A DNA stretch of 64,000 bases from Omphalotus guepiniiformis (Eukaryota > Basidiomycota > Agaricomycetes > Agaricales > Omphalotaceae): positions 372,001 through 436,000 of the forward strand of contig JAQOOI010000070.1 of NCBI GenBank assembly GCA_028554645.1, in the 5' to 3' direction. Position 1 is the first letter of the stretch. Each line of letters begins with the position of its first letter. Of this stretch, positions 11,134 to 20,909 are shown in pieces. Both the position numbers and the translations under genes were made by a program. Under the pieces are notes generated by a model that made no database searches, was not told the DNA's origin, and worked only from the letters and a program-made list of their open reading frames with translations.

Positions 11134-12939
11134 GTGTTATTAGGACCAGAAGACAAGATATCCTTGGAGGATATAGAGAGCCTGATCGAGGAAGCTACCA
11201 GCGGATCGTACTCAGATGCGCACTACAATAGGCGACTGCACGAGGTCGGAAATATTGTCGAGGAATATTGCGCAGCTAATCAAGTAGGCCCGTCACCGAT
11301 ACCTAATGTTTCGACGAAGAAACAGACACCTAATGTGATGGACACAATGAAATCAACAGCTGAACGCTTCAAGAAACGAGTACGGGAGTACGCACCGAAG
11401 GAGGGTCGAGAATACACTGAGGAAGACATCCCGCAGTTGAGGCAGCAATGGCTAGATAGCTGCAAGGACATAATGAGCGGAGTACCGGAAGTTATGCCTC
11501 CATTGAGGGAGGTGAATCACACAATTCCGCTGATCGACCCAGGAAAGAAGTACAGGTATTATATGCCAAGATGCCCAGACTCATTGAAGACACAGTTGTC
11601 AGAGAAGATAGCGCGTTATACTCGTGCCGGTTGGTGGAAGCCCATGGTGGTGCAGCAAGCTGCTCTGATGTTGTGCCTTCCCAAAAAGGACGGGACACTG
11701 AGGGTGACAATTGACTGTCGCGAGTGTAACGCCAACACGCTGAAAGACGTAACCCCGTTACCAGACCAGGATACGTTACGCATGGATGTAGCCAGGAAGA
11801 AACTGCGGTCGAAGATTGACCTCTCAGACCCATACGAACAAATACGAGTGGTTGCTGAGGATGTCTGGAAGACCGCATTTGCTACAGTGACAGGGACATT
11901 TGTCAGTAATACCATGCAGCAAGGAGACTGTAACGCACCTTCGACTTTTCAGCGGCTGATGAATACCATATTCAGAGACTATATCGGGGTCTTCATGCAT
12001 GTCTACCTTGATGACATATTCATATTCAGTGATACGATTGAAGAGCATGAAGGACACTTACAATTGGTATTCAAACGCCTTCGAGAACAACACCTATACT
12101 TGAAGGCCAGCAAGGTACAGTTGTACGCGGAAGTGATGGACTGTCTAGGACATGTAATCGATGAGAAAGGATTACATGCTGACGCGGACAAGTTGGACAA
12201 GATTTGTAATTGGAGACAGCCAAGGACGTATAATGACGTCCAAAAGTTTCTAGGATTAGTCAACTACTTGGGACATTTTTTACCAGACGTATCGTCTTAT
12301 ACAACACCGCTATCCGAGATGTCTCGTAACGAACAACCGTTCTTCTGGAGACCAGTCCACAATGTGTGCTTCCGAAACATCAAGGAGCTTTGCTGCCATA
12401 CACCAATCTTGCGTCCCATCGATCCACGAACCAATGTACCTATCTGGGTGGTGTGCGACGCAAGCGTGTCTGGGGTAGGAGCTGTATATGGCCAGGGAGA
12501 GTCTTGGCAGAGTTGCAGACCTGCTGGATTTATGTTGAAGAAGTTTACCGATGCCCAAAGGCATTACAGGGTCTTTGAGTACGAAATGCTGGCAATCCTT
12601 GAGGCACTCCTAAAGTGGGAGGATAAGTTGATAGGATACAAAATACACGTAGTTACAGACCATGAGGCCCTCCAATTCTTCCAAACTCAGAAGCGCCTGT
12701 CAAGCAGGCAGATGAGGTGGATGGAATACTTGTCTCGTTTTGATCTCGACATCACATATGTCAAAGGAGAGACGAATCGGGTAGCAGACATCTTGTCTTG
12801 TTACTACGAGAGCGATGAGGAGTCTGAAACGCAGGCAGTACATGAATATGTCAATGCGGACATACACCTCGATAAGAGTTGTGAAGACTTACCGATAGGT
12901 CGCAAGGAAGAGTTGAAGGCTCAAATTGAACACCTCTGA
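11134..12939 (+). pseudogene. T1 reverse transcriptase and RNase H
   Basis: 601 codons. RT signatures in order: LPKKDGTLRVTIDCR, the SKIDLSDPYEQIRV block, and the YLDD active site in HVYLDDIFIFSD. The RNase H domain begins at VVCDASVSGVG, with its later Asp in VVTDHEAL. The domain set is complete, but the frame is separated from protease and integrase by stops. It belongs to the decayed T1 copy. Confidence 0.9.
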
Positions 12940-12987
12940 GCCCAATGAGAGATACAGGATACACTGGAACAGCAAGATCATGAAGCA

Positions 12988-14620
12988 TTGGAAATGGAAG
13001 CATCCAGAGAACCAGATGCCGAGGCCGACAAGGCTGTGGATGAGAGACACGACCCGACGATCTTGGAGTCTCGCCTGAACGAGGCAAATGGAGTGACCAT
13101 GGAACAGGTCATGGATAACGTTCCGCAGATACTGGACAAAATTAAGGAAGGCTACCTTACTGATGCATTGTTTAGCAAAGTCCTATTACAAAGCGAGGAT
13201 CACCCGCGGTTCGAGGTTGAGGATGGATTAATATGGACCACCAATTTGATGGGGAAGAAGGTTTTGTGCGTGCCAGGAGCAAAGAAAGGTAGCTGATCCA
13301 TTAGAGGTCTTATACTCGAGCAAGGGCACCAAACGGTGGGGCATTTCGGTGCCCAATGCACGTCAGACTATATCCGTCGGTCATACTGGTGGCCGAAGAT
13401 ATATGGCATGTGCGAAGATTTTTGCCGATCCTGTGAAACGTGCCAAAGGTCCAAGGGCAACTACCAAGCACCAGCAGGAAAGGTGCACACTCTACCAGTA
13501 CCGACACGCCCATGGCAGTCGATAGGCATGGATTTTATAGGGCCATTTCCTGAAGTCAAAGGTTACAACTATTTATGGGTCGTAATATGCAGACTCACCT
13601 CCCAAGTTCACCTGATACCCTGTAACACTCACGATACGGCGACGGATCTCTCTCTACGTTACATGCAAGAAATTGTCCGGCTGCATGGACTCCCTGAGTC
13701 TATAGTGTCAGACCGTGATCCTAAGTTCACGTCGATATGGTGGAAGGAGCTCCACCAACTACTGGGAGCAAAGTTGCTCATGTCCACATTGTTCCACCCT
13801 CAAATGGATGTGATAACAGAGCGTGCAAATCGATCTATAGGCCAGATTTTCCGGTCGGCAATTAGAGCTGATCAGCACGACTGGCTAGTGAAAGTGCCTT
13901 ATGTTGGGTTTGCTCTAAACTCAAGCATTAGTGATACAACAGGATTTACACCCTTCGAATTGACGTACGGTTATGTTCCCTCCATGTTGAGGGAGGTTCG
14001 ACAAGACCGGGAGGTACCACCAGGGGTACGTGCATTTGGTGTACGGGCCATGCAATGCATGTTCAACGCACACGATAGTATCATTGCCTCTCGAGTATTC
14101 CAGACCTACCAAGCAAACAAGCGGCGACAAGGAGAACCTAAAATAGAAGAAGGTTCAATGGTATATTTATCCACAAAGAACCTAAGCTTACTGAAACGAC
14201 GGGCAACGAAACTGTTGCCTAAGTTCATTGGCCCATATAAGGTAGTGGAGGCGAAGCCAGAGACATCAACTTATAAGTTGGAATTGCCGGATGAACTTCA
14301 TAATCGTCGCATCCATGATAGATTTCACGTTACCCTCTTGCGTCCGTATGTTGAGAGTGACACAATCTTGTTTCCCAACCATCGCAAGCTAGAACCGTAC
14401 GACTTTGGAGCCCCAGATGAAGCTGAGAAATTTGTAGATTCCATACGTGCACACAAGTGGAAAGGTAGAACCATTCTATTTGGGGTTGGTGGTCACTAGG
14501 TGATGTTACATGGGAGTCCTATGAAATGGTAAAGAGACTTAAAGCCCTGGATGAGTACTTTGTGTTGCAGGGGGTTTCGCGTTGGCAGGATTTGAGCAAG
14601 ACACGCCGTCGTTGATCAAC
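12988..14620 (+). pseudogene. T1 integrase with chromodomain-like tail, frameshifted
   Basis: Two open pieces (12988-13296 and 13336-14499) plus a tail. The zinc-binding HHCC region shows GHFGAQ and then CRSCETCQRSK. The DDE catalytic residues are visible in GMDFIGPF, VSDRDPKF and TERANRS. After the integrase core the frame at 14430-14500 starts a chromodomain-like fold (DSIRAHKWKGR) and then shifts. The continuation with GDVTWESYE and LQGVSRWQD lies in another frame to about 14600. Chromodomains direct integration to marked chromatin in related elements. Confidence 0.85.
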
Positions 14621-14822
14621 GGTGGGGTTGTGCCTTATTCCAGATTCGATCAGAGATCGAATTGGAAATTCGCTTGCGTACGACGTCCTTGACAGCGTAC
14701 TAGGAGTATGCATCGCTGGTCGATGTATTTAGTCGGAGCATTCGAGTTTCCGAGCCATATTTGTCTCTTTTGCACCTACTGCACTATCTTACTCGACTTT
14801 CATCCTACTGCTTTTACTTGCT
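14621..14822. other. Spacer between T1 pol and ORF3
   Basis: No supported coding sequence. The stretch separates the integrase tail from the first ATG of ORF3. Confidence 0.4.
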
Positions 14823-16066
14823 ATGAATTATCCATACTACCAGCCACTCGTACCCGTGGAGTACTCAGCTGCTTCTGGATACCCTAACCAGGGAGCCTAT
14901 GGGGCTCAAAATCCTGGGTACTATGGTAGGAGCACTCACTGTTGCTTTCTCATCGCCCTACAGTATGCTAAGAATTTTATTAGGGGGAGGGATGGTACCA
15001 CCATCGCAAGCGCTGGCACCTAATATCCACAGCCTACAGCAGGAACTGGAGGCGACGAAACGGAGAAATGAAGAACTCATCCAAGCACTAGCTCAAACCG
15101 AGCAACCGTACCACGAGACTAGGCCACGAAGGGAATTCACACCGTATCAGTATACCCAATACGACAGACCAACAGGTCGAGGTCGTGGACTACGAGGATA
15201 TCCACGTAGAGGAGGCTACACCCCATATCCGCAAGTGCCCGACAGTGCACCACCTTCGTATACCAAGAGTCATTGATGCAGGCTCAACCCCCTCGGGCTC
15301 CACGCAGCCATAGGCTGCTAATGATACCCCAACCTGAGAAGCGACTAGCATCGACCAAGGAGCCCACAGATATGCTAGCCCAGGATGATAGGTCACTTCA
15401 ATTGTCGACACACGCTACGGTTCATGAAGACGAGTACGTCGAAGTCGATCCCATCTATGTCACTGTTGATGAGGCGTGGGCGGCTGCGTTGCTGTACCTG
15501 TATAAGCCTTGCAACATCATTCCTGACGAGTACTATTGGGATGGATATACTGGTGCATTAGTGGCAGGAGGGAAGCATCTTCAAGAGATGGTTGCTAATA
15601 AGGGACCAGTAATGGTTCCACCCCCGGCTGCCAGTTCATCGGAGGACCTATCTAATGGTCCTGATGAGCCGTTGTCTGTTGCTGCCGTCGAACGGCTACT
15701 GGAGGAGGCGGCCACCCCTGGAAATTTCGGCGCTTTATGGGAAGCGATACATGCTACAATGACTGCACAGCGGTTATTGCACCTAGAGAAGTTACTAGGC
15801 CTAAAGACAGACCAGACTCGGCTGTCATCTCGACTTCAATGTCACCTTTCGCTCTTTCAGGAGAACAGTATCAGCTGGGCCCAGCGTCCAAGCACAGAGG
15901 TTCACGAAGCCGATATTGAACAGTATTTGCGAGACAACCTCACTGCTCTCGATATTCCTCGAATCACCCTTCCTGACCTTTCGGAGCCTCTCGAGGACCA
16001 TGCTGTTTGGGTCCTCACTCACGGCGACACTGAGTCACACCCTGGAGTTGTATGGACTCAGAGCGG
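14823..16066 (+). pseudogene. T1 ORF3, 5' part: sense-strand accessory protein of unknown function
   Basis: It starts with ATG at 14823 (MNYPYYQPLVPVEY), a Tyr/Pro/Gly-rich start, and shifts frame at least twice (14899-15276, then 15273 onward). A coiled-coil-like helix (ELEATKRRNEELIQAL) and an RG-rich patch (GRGRGLRGYPRRGG) suggest RNA binding. A ~260-residue helical region rich in Glu and Leu follows. The frame is cut at 16066 by T2 and continues at 31155. It lies between pol and the 3' LTR, where other LTR elements carry accessory or env-like genes, but I see no membrane segment. Confidence 0.6.
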
Positions 16067-17558
16067 TGTTGCGCTGAAAACGCATACACACCTGAAATAC
16101 CTGAAATTAAACAATTTCTACTGTGAATATGATGGGAATAAAGGGCTAGACTATGTCCCATAGTGCTAGCTAAAACATAGAACACGAATAGTTAAAGGCT
16201 CGAAGTGAAAGGACTATGATGTACGAGTATGCATCAAGACCTTATGGCTGATATGCCTCTAGACCTTCGGCGAAGTAACTACCTGCTGCGAGACTGTACA
16301 GTATGGTCAGACCCACCCTGCCTGGCAAAGAGCCCTTCGTCTGGAAGTCGCTATTCAAGTATCTGTGTAATCCACGGGACTTAGGAAGGAAGAAACTACA
16401 CACACACAGGCGTAATAGCCTCATGAGCCTCGATAACGTCGAAAGGACAAAGCTAGAGGTATCGCCGAGCCATCAAAATGGTTTGTTCGAACTTAGCCGA
16501 TCTCCTAGAACCTGCAGATTGATGATATACTGGAGATAACGCTTTATGATCGGAAATATATGATCGACGATTCCGTTCCGAGATACTAGATGGTCAAAGC
16601 TATGAAAATGATCAGTCTCAATGACTGTATAATAACTTATTAGTAAAGTAATGACAGAATTGACCTTCGAGCGCTGGATATTGGTATATCTACGAGGTGC
16701 TATGGGGTCTAGATGTTGAAATAGGAGAAAATACGGAAGCCCGACGGGATAAATGACTAGAAACTGCCCTCGGCGCCCCTATAAGTACACTGTAAAACAG
16801 TTACGAAGATGAATAATAACGAAATGCATAGGAGTAGTTCGTTTAGAATGGCTCGAGCGCATGATAAGAAGGGTTTAGATGTACCAAAAACATCACTAAA
16901 ACATAATACTTACACATATATACCCAAGAACTGCACATAATTACCCGCTAGACGTGCCTACTTACCCAACTCAGTCATATTGTTTCTGTTTATATCCATT
17001 TTATACTCGATGTTATCCCTCTGTTCCTTTTAATTACTCCACTCAGTTTTCTATCTATTTATGAAATACTTACAAGCAGTAGAGTACATATACTGTCATG
17101 TATAGGGTCGAGCGCCCCAGGTTACGACTGCCCGCCAAATTGGAGAACTTTACGTATCTTCTAGAGCGTTAAATCGCAGAAGGCCTCTTGATTGTGAACG
17201 TCAGGCCCCGGTTCTTCGAGCTGGTAGAGGCAGACTATTAGGAATTGCAGTGCTTTAATAGAGTGCTAAATATCTGAACATCTGTTGTGTTTGAACTGTC
17301 TGTCTGTCTGTCTGTCTGTCTGTGTCTGTCTGTCTGTGTCTGTCTGTCTGTGTCTGTCTGTTTGCTGTTTCTGGTACTCGTCGAAGGGTCTAGACGGTGA
17401 TCTTACAGTTCAGTTAGTCTTTCCAACAGTCTAGCTCGACTTTAGTCAGTTTTCTGCGTGCGGAATCTTTGCCAACGCCAGACTACACTCGCTTTTACAA
17501 GGCAACCTTTGAGTTTAGACGAGTTCCTACGTCTTAGAGTGCTCATTACGCTGCTATT
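16067..17558 (+). repeat. 5' LTR of T2 (1492 bp)
   Basis: It starts TGTTGCGCTG and ends CTGCTATT. It matches 29663-31154 at all but about eight positions by eye. It contains a TATAAG box at 16780-16785 and a TCTG-type microsatellite near 17297-17362. The left flank AGCGG matches the base pairs after the 3' LTR. Confidence 0.93.
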
Positions 17559-17561
17559 ATC

Positions 17562-17580
17562 TGGAGCCCACCGCGAGGGG
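17562..17580 (+). other. Primer-binding site of T2
   Basis: TGGAGCCCACCGCGAGGGG begins three bases after the LTR. Its reverse complement ends in CCA, as expected for a tRNA 3' end. It is identical to the PBS of T0. Confidence 0.8.
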
Positions 17581-17715
17581 TAGTTTCAGAAAACAATTAT
17601 ATCGAGTTTTACTCTTGAAAGACCCCTGTGTCTAAATATCGCTGTCTTTTGACCTCGGCGAATTGAATTGACGATTTAATTTGCCTCTCGAAGTGTAAAT
17701 TGTACATTTGCATAA

Positions 17716-19548
17716 CACTTCAAGGTATTCTACTTCGAATTCGAGTCTCTTGCAAAGATTAGTGACTCTAGCCGTCGTGGAAAACCTAGAACTACACGAA
17801 ATTCCCGTGAGGCTGGACAAGAAGAATTAATATTCGAGTCTAGACCCCCTCGTCGTAGTAGAATCCCTGTTCGAAACAACTTGCCTCTGTCTAGAGAGAG
17901 GTATAGAGGAACAAACGAAGTTATAGGAGATATAAGACTACCAAGTCCTGAATTCTCTGATTTTACAAACATGCCTGATGAAGGAAATAATGCTACTGCT
18001 GGACCTGCTGGTCAAGGGCGAAACCCACAGCAGCAGAGACAATCAAATATTGATGAGGCTGCGGCGAATCAAAATCCTGGAGGAAATCGGCCGCGCCGAC
18101 CTCAACAAACTGAAGTAGTAGATGCATACTTACGAGAGCTACCTGCTGAGGTGCTCGCCGAAGTACAAAACGAGCAGTTACCGAAAGTCTCGAAGAAGGC
18201 ACCCATATTTGATAGAGATCGTCCTGAGAAACTTGCAGGATGGCTCGAGGACTTAGAGGAAATCTTTAGGACTTTAAATATCAGATCTGAGATGGCGAAG
18301 ATCCATCTAGCCTTGAAATACATGACCTATGAGACGAGAAAGGAGCTAGCTACGCTTGATGCAGCTTCAGGAGATGATTGGGAAACATTTAGAGTTGCCT
18401 TGCTTGACTGCTATCCGGATTCTAGTGATAAGGACGGATATGGCTCGAAGCAGAGGCTCATGAGTGTAATTGAAAAGTACATGCTAGTGCCATCTGGTCA
18501 ACTAGAGAAGCTTTTGGCCTTCTCGAGGGCGTATCAGATTGAAGCAAAGAAGTTAATGAGTGGACATGCTGTCATCTCGAACTTCGAGGCAGTACAAGGA
18601 TATCTAGCTGCTCTAGAAGAACAGTTTAGAAAGAGAGTTATTCGAAAATTATCAACTAATGGTACTGGAGAAGGGGTTCGTCGAAGAGATGATCCTTGGA
18701 CTCTAGAGCAAGTTGTAAAAGCTGCAAAAGCTGTATGTGCTATTCCTCCTGAGGAATTATATGATGTAGGAGCGAGTTGGAGCCTACCAGGTGTCATAAA
18801 CACTGGAGCTAGACCCCTCTCGAGCCGACCATCTATGACTGACAGGTTAACTGCTATAAAGCAGGAAGAAGCACAGAATGAGTGGGAACGAAAGATTTCG
18901 TACACAGTAGATGATAACGAGACGAAAATTAAGACCATTCACCAGAAGCTAGACACTATGACGAACCAGAATCAAGAGATGATGAAGTCCTTGATAAGGA
19001 TGGTACAAATGTCAAGTAGAAACACTGGAAATATGGGTCTAGCGTCTTCGACGAATGTTGGTATGTCTTCTATGCCTACCAGAGGACTTCTGGACACGAG
19101 TAGAGTTATGCCTGCCCGTGATCTAGCTTGTTTCATGTGTGGAGGCAGAGGACATGGTTCACAAGACTGTCCAGCTCAACATCACTTTGTAAGTAAGGGA
19201 TGGATGAAGCGAAATGCGAGGAATAGATGGGAACTAAAGGATGGTTCACCACTTCCTTGGATAAATGAAGGTGATAAAGAAACTAGAAAGGAAAAGATTG
19301 AGAAAATTGCAAAAGAGAAGGGATGGGATGTAGAAGTCCACCCAGATCAGTTCTTATATGAAGTAGAATCTATGCCAAATGTATACCAGGTGCAGCTGCA
19401 CGAAGCTAGCCCCCTGGGAATGGAAAATAATGAAGTTGATACATTGGCTGTACAAGTACTTGAACAGCTAGAAAGGATGGGAGTTGAGTATAAGGCCTTG
19501 TCTGATGGACAAGTGTCTATAAACACTCCTGGAGGTTCGAAAAACTAA
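17716..19548 (+). CDS. gag: T2 gag polyprotein
   Basis: Structural capsid and nucleocapsid precursor. The first ATG in frame is at 17971 (MPDEGNNATAG), giving 525 residues. The frame is open back to 17716 without an ATG, and T0 also has an open extension there, so a non-AUG start is possible. The capsid core has LPKVSKKAPIFDRDRPE, a WLEDLEEIF helix and further helices to about 18660. A CCHC zinc knuckle (CFMCGGRGHGSQDCP) lies at 19132-19176. The ORF ends TAA at 19546-19548, directly after a candidate -1 slippery heptamer. Confidence 0.88.
   Translation, partial: HFKVFYFEFESLAKISDSSRRGKPRTTRNSREAGQEELIFESRPPRRSRIPVRNNLPLSRERYRGTNEVIGDIRLPSPEFSDFTNMPDEGNNATAGPAGQGRNPQQQRQSNIDEAAANQNPGGNRPRRPQQTEVVDAYLRELPAEVLAEVQNEQLPKVSKKAPIFDRDRPEKLAGWLEDLEEIFRTLNIRSEMAKIHLALKYMTYETRKELATLDAASGDDWETFRVALLDCYPDSSDKDGYGSKQRLMSVIEKYMLVPSGQLEKLLAFSRAYQIEAKKLMSGHAVISNFEAVQGYLAALEEQFRKRVIRKLSTNGTGEGVRRRDDPWTLEQVVKAAKAVCAIPPEELYDVGASWSLPGVINTGARPLSSRPSMTDRLTAIKQEEAQNEWERKISYTVDDNETKIKTIHQKLDTMTNQNQEMMKSLIRMVQMSSRNTGNMGLASSTNVGMSSMPTRGLLDTSRVMPARDLACFMCGGRGHGSQDCPAQHHFVSKGWMKRNARNRWELKDGSPLPWINEGDKETRKEKIEKIAKEKGWDVEVHPDQFLYEVESMPNVYQVQLHEASPLGMENNEVDTLAVQVLEQLERMGVEYKALSDGQVSINTPGGSKN
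19539..19545 (+). promoter_or_regulatory. Candidate -1 frameshift site, gag to pro
   Basis: The heptamer G AAA AAC is in the gag frame, immediately followed by the TAA stop. A -1 slip there enters the open frame that reads through the ATG of the next ORF at 19557. The first base departs from the strict X XXY YYZ rule. Re-initiation at ATG 19557, eight bases after the stop, is the alternative. Confidence 0.5.
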
Positions 19549-19556
19549 TACTTTCG

Positions 19557-20909
19557 ATGAAGGAGCTTAAACAGGTGCTAGTTGGTGCAAAGAAGTTACC
19601 TAGCCCTGTTCCCAGCAAAGCTCTGGAGGAAGATAATGCTGGAAAGACGTCTAGACGCCTCGAAGTGGTGCTAGAGCGTCCTAAGAACTTTAATCGACAC
19701 TTGTATAAACCCATAAACATGAGGGATGAGTCGTTGGAAACCCCTGAGCCCGAATTAGGCAAAGAGGCGCCCGCGCATAACGTCCCAGAAATGAAAAACT
19801 TAAATAAAAGACCATTTGATAACATAAAGCCTATTGAGAGACGAATCCAACCACCAAAAGAGGGTCTAGAAACGTCCCCAGTGACCGCTAGAACACCTAG
19901 TGTGGATATAGAAGAGTCTCGAGGCTCGGCGAAGAAGAAAGTAACATTTGATCTGCCTAAGGGACCTGAATACAAACTACAAAGTGGCGTGTACAGGCCT
20001 GGAGTTGCTGAAGAAGTTGCAACGAAGATATTAAAGAGTGAAATACCTATAAGTATGGAAGAAGTAATTGCTATTTCCCCTACTTTGCAGAAAATATTGA
20101 ATAGAAAGACTAAGAATAGTCGAGTATATAAGAGGCCTCTAAAGGCATTTGTACAAGAGATTAGAGATGAGGAAAACCCAGAAGACACTGATCTACCTGA
20201 GGATTCTATCTCTTTGCCATATGACACTCAAGTAGTGGATATTGATGATCTAGCATGGGGAGACTGCTTTGTACAGGTCCTCGAAGGCTCGAGCGGCTTG
20301 CAAACAGGATCTTTAGTCCATGTAGATGTTGTAGAACAATATCTCGAAGATGTTCCGCCGTCTGAACGAGGAAAGATTATCATTGTAGCCAGACCAAGTG
20401 ATAGTCTGCGAGTTATCTTTCCTGATATTAATAAACAAGGGCCAGTCGAGTGTATACTTGACAGTGGGTCTCAAATAGTATCAATGGACACGGATATAGC
20501 AATGGGACTAGGTCTAGCCTGGGATCCAAAGACTGTTATCCATATGCAAAGTGCTAGTGGACAGCTAAGCCCAACCAGGGGTCTAGCTAGGAACGTACCG
20601 TTTACCTTTGGTGAAATAGTCGTTTATATGCAGATTCATGTGATGGATAAAGCTCCATATAAAGTTCTGTTGGGAAGACCCTTCGATGTTTTAACAGAAA
20701 GTAATATTAAGACAAATAAGGATGGAAGTCAAGAATTAACGATTCGAGACCCTAATTCTGGCATGACCTGCACAATGGGAACATATGAACGAGGCAGAGG
20801 TATTGGACCAAAGCCTGAAGGAGAAGAAAAACTTACACCAGCTACCCAAAAAGCTGCAGAAGAGGAAAGAAGTCCACAAGATGGAAATTTTCAATCCTCG
20901 AAGATCTGA
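19557..20909 (+). CDS. T2 protease ORF (pro)
   Basis: 450 codons from ATG 19557, in the -1 frame relative to gag. The N-terminal ~270 residues are charged and low complexity. The retropepsin-like domain follows: DSG triad in CILDSGSQIVSMD (about residues 300-312), a ...MQIHVMDKAPYKVLLGRP strand-turn further on, and a Glu/Pro-rich tail. It would cleave the Gag-Pro-Pol precursor. The stop at 20907-20909 comes 15 nt after a slippery heptamer leading into pol. Confidence 0.85.
   Translation: MKELKQVLVGAKKLPSPVPSKALEEDNAGKTSRRLEVVLERPKNFNRHLYKPINMRDESLETPEPELGKEAPAHNVPEMKNLNKRPFDNIKPIERRIQPPKEGLETSPVTARTPSVDIEESRGSAKKKVTFDLPKGPEYKLQSGVYRPGVAEEVATKILKSEIPISMEEVIAISPTLQKILNRKTKNSRVYKRPLKAFVQEIRDEENPEDTDLPEDSISLPYDTQVVDIDDLAWGDCFVQVLEGSSGLQTGSLVHVDVVEQYLEDVPPSERGKIIIVARPSDSLRVIFPDINKQGPVECILDSGSQIVSMDTDIAMGLGLAWDPKTVIHMQSASGQLSPTRGLARNVPFTFGEIVVYMQIHVMDKAPYKVLLGRPFDVLTESNIKTNKDGSQELTIRDPNSGMTCTMGTYERGRGIGPKPEGEEKLTPATQKAAEEERSPQDGNFQSSKI
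20885..20891 (+). promoter_or_regulatory. Candidate -1 frameshift site, pro to pol
   Basis: A AAT TTT sits in the pro frame with codons AAT TTT, a canonical X XXY YYZ heptamer. After a -1 slip the reading continues TCA ATC CTC without a stop into pol, which is exactly in the -1 frame. The pro stop TGA follows 15 nt later. I did not fold the downstream sequence for a stimulatory structure. Confidence 0.65.
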
